Source of the DNA: Deltaproteobacteria bacterium
GTDB taxonomy: Bacteria > Desulfobacterota > Desulfarculia > Adiutricales > Adiutricaceae
Reading direction: 5' to 3'
Assembly (NCBI GenBank): GCA_031263485.1
Contig: JAISFS010000164.1
Coordinates: 1-37,801 of the forward strand
Length of the DNA: 37,801 bases
The number at the start of each line of letters is the position of its first letter. Positions within the stretch are counted from its first letter, which is position 1. The position numbers and the translations under genes were made by a program. Of this stretch, positions 35,432 through 37,801 are shown piece by piece. The notes under the pieces are model-generated. The model was not told the origin of the DNA, did no database searches, and saw only the letters and a list, made by a program, of their open reading frames with translations.

Positions 35432-36565
35432 TCAGCCGCAACCGCAGTCGTTGGGATCGTATCGCGGCACGGGCTTGGGCCTGGGTTTCGGTTTGGGCTT
35501 AGGTTTAGGCTTGGGCAACGGAGGGGGAGTCGGCGGCGGAGGGGGAGACGCCGCTTCCAGTGCCGCAGGACCGTCGCCGGCGGAAGGCGGGTCCATGGAC
35601 CGTCGCACGGGCTCGGGCAGATCCGGCGATCCATCCTCGATCCGGGGAGTATCCTCGCGGCTGCAACCCAGCAGGGTAACGTCGTAGCGGCTCCTCAGGG
35701 CGTCAAGCTCGGCCCGGAGCCCTGACTCGATGGCGGGATCGGACAGGACCGACTGGGCCTCGACAGGAATCGAGGCGGCGGCCTTCCGGATGTCCGCTGA
35801 AAGGAGGGCGAAAAGGAAGAGCGCCAGTACGAACGCCGCCGAGGCGGCGACGGCCATGCGTCCGAGCCCCGAACCGGCAGTTGCGGGAGGGGAACCGTAT
35901 GCCGGGGGAGAGGGCGCGTAGACGGGAGTCTCCGAAGCCGGAGGGGCGGATACTTGTGCCGCGACGGTAACCGGCGGCACCGGACGGGCCGAAGGAGCAA
36001 GTGGCATGGGAGCCCCGGCCAGCGGGGAGGACCCGGCCGCCGCAACCTCGCCGGAGACAGCAACTCCGCCAGAGCCTGAAGCAACCGCAACAGGCGGGCC
36101 GACGGCCCAAGCTCGGGCCTCCTCTGCCGGCGGACGCCACCACGAGCACAGGACCGGCACGCCGCCGACCACGAAAATCCTCTCGGGACCGGGAATGCCC
36201 ACGGCGGCGGCGGCCAGGGAAGCCGAGAGCCTGGACAGGAGCCTCGCCGCCGCCCGGGCATCGGGTGAAGTGGCTGAGGAGAGCCTGCCTCCAAGCCCGG
36301 CGAACTCCTCGGCCCGCCTGCGGAGTTCCTGTTCGGCGGCGGCCCTTTCCGGGCCGGTGAGCGCGGAGAGCTCTCGGGGGAGGCCTTCCAGTGAGGTGAG
36401 CCAGGCCACCGTGCCGCCCACCGCTTTTCCGGGCCGGGCTAGCGCGAACGCCGCCTCCGCAGGGAGTTCCTTTCCTATGAAGCCGCTCACGAGCGCCCAG
36501 GCTTCCGCAGGTGAGGCGGAAAGGCCGGGGGGGACGGGGGAATATGAAAGGATCACGGTTTCCAT
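35432..36565 (-). CDS. srfA: SrfA-like bitopic protein
   Basis: 377 residues. The N-terminal 150 residues follow the pattern I recall for SrfA proteins: GGTVAWLTSLEGLP near 50, a helical ERAAAEQELRRRAEEF stretch and PGPERIFVVGGVPVLCSWW at 125-143. A Pro/Ala linker follows, then one membrane segment at about 236-257 (AASAAFVLALFLFALL), a periplasmic part, and an unusual C-terminus of alternating Lys-Pro (PKPKPKPKPRPKP) ending DPNDCGCG. The Lys-Pro tail recalls TonB-type cell-wall-spanning stretches. The GCW-type domain that I associate with SrfA C-termini is missing here and is instead found on LEND proteins 3 and 4. There is no clear ribosome site. Assignment rests on pattern memory, not a search. 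Confidence 0.6.
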   Translation of the reverse strand: METVILSYSPVPPGLSASPAEAWALVSGFIGKELPAEAAFALARPGKAVGGTVAWLTSLEGLPRELSALTGPERAAAEQELRRRAEEFAGLGGRLSSATSPDARAAARLLSRLSASLAAAAVGIPGPERIFVVGGVPVLCSWWRPPAEEARAWAVGPPVAVASGSGGVAVSGEVAAAGSSPLAGAPMPLAPSARPVPPVTVAAQVSAPPASETPVYAPSPPAYGSPPATAGSGLGRMAVAASAAFVLALFLFALLSADIRKAAASIPVEAQSVLSDPAIESGLRAELDALRSRYDVTLLGCSREDTPRIEDGSPDLPEPVRRSMDPPSAGDGPAALEAASPPPPPTPPPLPKPKPKPKPKPRPKPVPRYDPNDCGCG

Positions 36566-36937
36566 GCAACGTAGTCTAGCACGCCAGAGCTCTTGACTAC
36601 AAGACGCAGATGATTAGGTCATGTTCGAAAGTCTGTCCGGAAAGTACCTGTCCGGGACTTTCGGGCGGAAGCGGAAGGAGGACCGCCTCCCCAACCCCGT
36701 GGCATTATGATTCGAGGACTGCGTTGCACGGTTCATGGACACGGGCACTCCCGCCATGGACACCGTTCAGGCCGCGCGTGTCGGATCGGCAACCGGTACG
36801 GCACGGACAGACCGACCCAACAGAAGAGACTGCTCGCCCGGCTAGCGGCCTGCCGGAGGTTCTTCGGGACCATCCGTGAATTTCCAAGAACCGCCACCGA
36901 CTCCCGCACGGCTGATCGCCGCATAATCCAGGTGTCA
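36566..36937. other. Gap upstream of the SrfA-like gene
   Basis: GAAAGTC...GACTTTC arms at about 36621-36661 bracket two TGTCCGG words, a possible hairpin or operator. No firm gene is seen. Confidence 0.35.
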
Positions 36938-37126
36938 GGCGAGGAGAACCCGATCGAGACCGGCGAGGAAATCCCGATCGAGACCGGCGAGGAGATCCCG
37001 ATCGAGACCGGCGAGGAGATCCCGATCGAGACCGGCGAGGAGATCCCGATCGAGACCGCGAGAAGAACCCGATCGAGACCGGCGAGGTGATCCCGATCGA
37101 GACCGGCGAGGTGATCCCGAATCGAG
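36938..37126. repeat. 24-bp minisatellite, eight units
   Basis: The unit GGCGAGGAGATCCCGATCGA plus GACC is repeated at 36938, 36962, 36986, 37010 and 37034, then a 23-base unit at 37058, and further units at 37081 and 37105 (last one partial). The central units are identical. The 23-base unit breaks the reading frame, so the Ile-Glu-Thr-Gly-Glu repeat of the plus frame is not a sustained protein. Confidence 0.9.
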
Positions 37127-37663
37127 CCCACCGCAGTGTGGCCTTATCCGCGACCTGGCCGAGGCGGGCATCTGCCCGAAGGGGCTGGTTCCGGAAGAGG
37201 TCTCGCTTTTCCGGAGCTCAAAGAACGGGCCCGAGCCACCCAACATGTCACTAATCTAAAGACCTGCCCAACGCTGACCCGGTAGCCTGTATCGCCATGG
37301 ACGGGCCTGGCCTTCCGTCGGGAGGGCGAGATGCGGGCCGAGCGCCGCGCCTCAAAGGTCGGGCACAAAGGCCGGTGGTTAGGCCTGAAATCTCTTCGAG
37401 ATCATCGTGAGGGCATGGACGGGCATGGGGTCTCCGCACGCGACTGAAGAGGGCGAAGAGGTGTACTGCAACCAGGCAAACGTGGCGCACTCGATCGTTC
37501 TGAGGACCCAATGCCGCTAGACAGACATCTCCGATCGCCCGCAAGGCCTGGAGTGGGGGTGCATCGGGAGAGGGCGTGCCATGGGGAAGCACGAAATGTC
37601 AGCCCCGGAGTTAACCGCCGTCCTGCGCGGTTTCCTCGAACGCATGGGGGCCGAATTAGGATA
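37127..37663. other. Decayed GC-rich DNA
   Basis: A protein-like plus-strand stretch at about 37137-37257 (IRDLAEAGICPKGLVPEE, then NGPEPPNMSLI) ends at TAA and has no start. It may be a gene remnant. Nothing else is recognised. Confidence 0.3.
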
Positions 37664-37801
37664 CACTGCAAAAACCCTCCATCTCGACAGGGAAGCGGAA
37701 CTTCATGGGGCCATCGCATTGGCATCCTGGCGCTCAAGCCTTAAACCACCGCACATCTGCGCACCCTTTACCCAGATACTCGGCCCTCAAATGACTGCCA
37801 G
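37664..37801 (-). repeat. Dispersed repeat, copy 2, cut by window edge
   Basis: Matches 21382-21519 without indels. The minus frame reads GSHLRAEYLGKGCADVRWFKA and then meets TGA, and meets TAA at the far end, so this copy is broken. The repeat may extend beyond the window. Confidence 0.7.

Noticed and set aside
36707..37090. Plus-strand 127-codon gene with Ile-Glu-Thr-Gly-Glu repeats
   Set aside because: The 24-bp repeat alone makes the frame; one unit is 23 bases and breaks it, and the part before the repeat does not look like a protein.

Overview
The window reads as chromosome of a high-GC Gram-negative bacterium: there are signal peptides, a TonB-dependent outer-membrane receptor, and long GC-rich genes interrupted by AT-rich islands. 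The gene content (SrfA/B/C-like proteins, a CobN-like chelatase with a TonB receptor) would suit a deltaproteobacterium (Desulfobacterota), but the sequence alone does not fix the taxon. Nearly all real genes lie on the minus strand; the exception is the AT-rich island at 7.9-11.8 kb.

Region 1 (1-7.6 kb): two tandem paralogues of a secreted von Willebrand factor A protein, the first cut by the window edge. They resemble the tail of the type VI secretion kinase PpkA but have no kinase. Three genes follow that share an undescribed N-terminal domain of about 125 residues, here called the LEND domain after its first motif. One is the bare domain, and two are single-pass membrane proteins with different C-termini. 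Region 2 (7.9-11.8 kb): an AT-rich island with two tandem AlbA_2/RecG-C-like regulator genes. Each is split by one in-frame TAA in the linker between its domains, at non-identical positions. Region 3 (11.9-19.2 kb): a membrane-anchored CobN-family chelatase and a TonB-dependent receptor, together resembling the HmuS/HmuR haem pair. Region 4 (19.2-22.0 kb): AT-rich, mostly decayed DNA with a terminator, gene fragments and a dispersed repeat. Region 5 (22.0-36.6 kb): SrfC-like GTPase, a coiled-coil protein, SrfB-like HSP70/actin-fold ATPase, a fourth LEND protein with two C-terminal GCW-type domains, a bitopic Pro-rich protein and an SrfA-like protein. Region 6 (36.6-37.8 kb): a 24-bp minisatellite, decayed DNA and a second copy of the dispersed repeat.

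The likely undescribed system is the combination of regions 1 and 5: an actin/HSP70-like ATPase, a dynamin-like GTPase, a coiled-coil partner, a set of single-pass membrane proteins sharing the LEND domain, and secreted vWA proteins. The architecture suggests an NTP-driven envelope-spanning assembly related to the SrfABC loci of gammaproteobacteria, whose function is still unclear. Most long intergenic gaps in region 5, and the gap before the second LEND gene, carry their own tandem repeats (20, 24, about 40, 45 or 57 bp). The most striking is a roughly 0.9 kb AT-rich array of 20-bp units between the SrfB gene and the coiled-coil/SrfC operon.
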